From: Sphagnum compactum
Lineage: Eukaryota > Bryophyta > Sphagnopsida > Sphagnales
Reading direction: 5' to 3'
Assembly: GCA_965153455.1 (NCBI GenBank)
Contig: OZ234496.1
Coordinates: 17,600,304 to 17,664,303 of the forward strand
DNA length: 64,000 nucleotides
The notes beneath the pieces were generated by a model that searched no databases, was not told where the DNA came from, and saw only the letters and a program-made list of their open reading frames with translations. Shown here one piece after another: positions 62,437 to 64,000 of this stretch; position 1 is the first letter of the stretch, and each line of letters starts with the position of its first letter. Made by a program: the position numbers and the translations under genes.

Positions 62437-62540
62437 GGTCGTCCTTTCCATCCATCCGTCCCGTCATCCATCCATCCAAGTTCCTCATCCCAGAAGAAGA
62501 AGATGATGGAAGAGGACGACGACGACGAATGGCGGCAGCA
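62437..62540 (+). repeat. CCATCCATCC-type direct repeat, copy 2
   Basis: Partner of 59,562-59,658. Here it directly follows arm fragment 4. Confidence 0.7.
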
Positions 62541-62599
62541 GCAGTTTATCCAAATGTTTATGTGATTCAATCTTGTAATTTATGAAAAACTCCTGTAGT

Positions 62600-63640
62600 C
62601 TTGCAATTTGCCAAAAGCTACAAACTAATTTTAAAAAACAAAAAATTGCTGAAAAAAAAATGAGAAACGAGAGAAGAAATCTTTTGAAAACAACACAAGA
62701 AATTTCAAATTAAAAAAGAAGAAAACAAGTTATTAATAAATAAATAAAATGAAACAAAGTTGTAACAAAAAAGAAAAAAACCGAACAAATATATATTTTT
62801 CAAAGGGAAAAAACTAGAAAAAAAATAAAAACAAAAAACACTTTAACAATTAGAAACTTTTTAAAAACACTTTAAAATATAAACAAAATGAAAACATATA
62901 AAATAAATATATTTAAACATGAAACAAAAAAGGGAAATACAGTAAAAAAATCTTTTAAAAAAATTAAAAAATAGATGACAAAAAATAAGAAACAAAATAG
63001 TGAGCAAAAGAAAGAGAAAAAAAACCACTTGAAAAAAAAATGAGGTTTGTCTTCTTTTTCCAAACGTCAAACCTGCATCTAATCAAACAAAAATACAAAA
63101 GTTTTTAAAAATTATTTTCATTACAAAACATATTAGAAAAACTAGAATTTTTTGAAAAAGAAAATAGAAAAAATAATAAATAAATAAATAAATGCATAAA
63201 AATAGAAAAAAATGAAGATAGACAAAATAAAAATAGAAAAAATTAAAGTAGGAAACAAACATAAACAAAAAAAAAGTAAAAATGCAAAAACTATAAAAAA
63301 GGAATGGAAACAAATGAAACAAGGAAATGGAAATACAGTAAAATAATTTTAAAAGAAAAAAAATTACAAAAATGAAGAAACCAAACAAGAGTAAAAAATA
63401 AGAAAAAAAAAACTTATAATTATGAAGAAAAACCTGCTTGAAAAAGAATGAGGTGTGTCTTTTTTCTCCAAACTTCAAATTTGCATCCAAATAAACAAAA
63501 ATATAAAAGTGAAAAAGAAACACTTTATTTTTATTATATAAAATAATAATAAAAACAAAAAACACATTAGAAAAAAAAGTATAAAAGTTCCTAGAAAAAA
63601 CTAAAACATGAACCAAGTTTAAAGAAACCGAGGGACTTCA
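62600..63640 (+). repeat. A-rich strand-asymmetric region with a ~410-bp repeat
   Basis: The plus strand is dominated by AAAAACAAAA, AAATAGAAAA and AAGAAAAAA strings with very few Gs and Cs over a full kilobase. A landmark CTTGAAAAARAATGAGGTKTGTCTT with TTTTTCCAAACKTC and GCATCYAAWYAAACAAAAAT recurs at about 63,027 and 63,436. Minus-strand frames through it (Phe/Ile/Leu-rich) are composition artefacts. Confidence 0.7.
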
Positions 63641-64000
63641 TAGTGCCCGAAGTCGTGGGTATCCACTACATATTAGGTGTATGTCCGTCCGGTCGTCCTC
63701 CTTGGGGGTAAGGGGGTTAGGGTTAGGACGCTCATGAACGTGTTTCAAAAGAAGAAAGCTTGGAATTTGCCCAAATCCTCCACAAATCTCAGCGATTTCA
63801 AAACCTGTTTTTTTTCTCCTCAAAATGTGGCGATTTCAAAACTCTTTTTTTTCCCCTCCTGGAGATGTGGCGATTTAGTTTTTATTTTGGAAATTTTTCA
63901 AAATGCTCACCATGTATGTTTTCATAGGGGATTTTTCAACGGATTTTCGTCACAAAAATAAATAAAATAAAAATAAAATTAGTTGCTTTGCACCTTTGTG
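63641..64000. other. window end, unassigned
   Basis: Contains GGGTTAGGGTTAGG near 63,714 and a repeated ATGTGGCGATTT motif (about 63,825 and 63,865). No gene recognised. Confidence 0.4.

Noticed and set aside
62861-63616. Phe/Tyr/Leu-rich minus-strand frames resembling membrane proteins
   Set aside because: They are an artefact of the A-rich plus strand (TTT codons on the minus strand).
1-64000. CRISPR arrays, bacterial operons, tRNA and rRNA genes
   Set aside because: None seen. The tandem arrays lack conserved-repeat/unique-spacer structure, and spliced plant genes show that this is eukaryotic DNA. No tRNA cloverleaf was recognised by eye, although an exhaustive scan was not possible.

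Overview
This is nuclear DNA from a land plant with a large, AT-rich, repeat-filled genome. The evidence is GT-AG spliced genes, a plant-type Mediator subunit, two relics of DYW-class pentatricopeptide (PPR) genes, and telo-box and (GA)n promoter motifs. The style of the PPR and retroelement relics makes me lean towards a seed-free vascular plant (fern or lycophyte) or a gymnosperm, but the sequence alone does not settle this.

Layout. 0.6-4.3 kb (+): an apparently intact six-exon gene for a THUMP-domain tRNA-acetylation adaptor (TAN1/THUMPD1 family). 4.3-27 kb: gene-poor DNA with a decayed non-LTR retroelement (8.2-9.2 kb, -), a scrap of a DYW domain (15.1 kb, -), degenerate tandem arrays (5.3, 17.7 and 19.3 kb), a two-exon IST1 (ESCRT-III) relic (21.8-22.3 kb, +) and a long (TA)n tract (23.0 kb). 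26.5-28.8 kb (+): a hairpin and a short inverted-repeat element lie just upstream of an apparently intact three-exon MED22 gene. 33.5-35.1 kb (-): a PPR-DYW pseudogene. 39.8-41.3 kb (-): a hAT-like transposase relic. 41.3-49.4 kb: AT-rich DNA, one tandem array and an interstitial telomere-like patch.

49.5-62.5 kb is a transposon complex. Element A (49,494-56,864) and element B (57,240-59,118) share the end sequence TACMGAATAY..AAAGRG. Each is flanked by an apparent 6-bp target duplication (CCCTCC/CCCTCG and ACCAAT/ACCAAT). B is, in reverse orientation, the left ~2 kb of A joined to A's right tip, so it looks like an internal-deletion derivative. The shared ~2-kb arms are made of short repeats and small palindromes. 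I see no transposase. Two further arm fragments (60,415-61,058 and 62,188-62,431) are interleaved with an 82-bp tandem repeat, a duplicated unidentified exon and one alpha/beta-hydrolase exon, which suggests gene-fragment capture. The last 1.4 kb is a strongly A-rich, strand-asymmetric repeat.

The two intact genes are independent housekeeping functions (tRNA modification and transcription). Nothing here forms an operon-like system. The most novel candidate is the A/B transposon family. All identifications rest on remembered family motifs and hand translation, because no search could be run.
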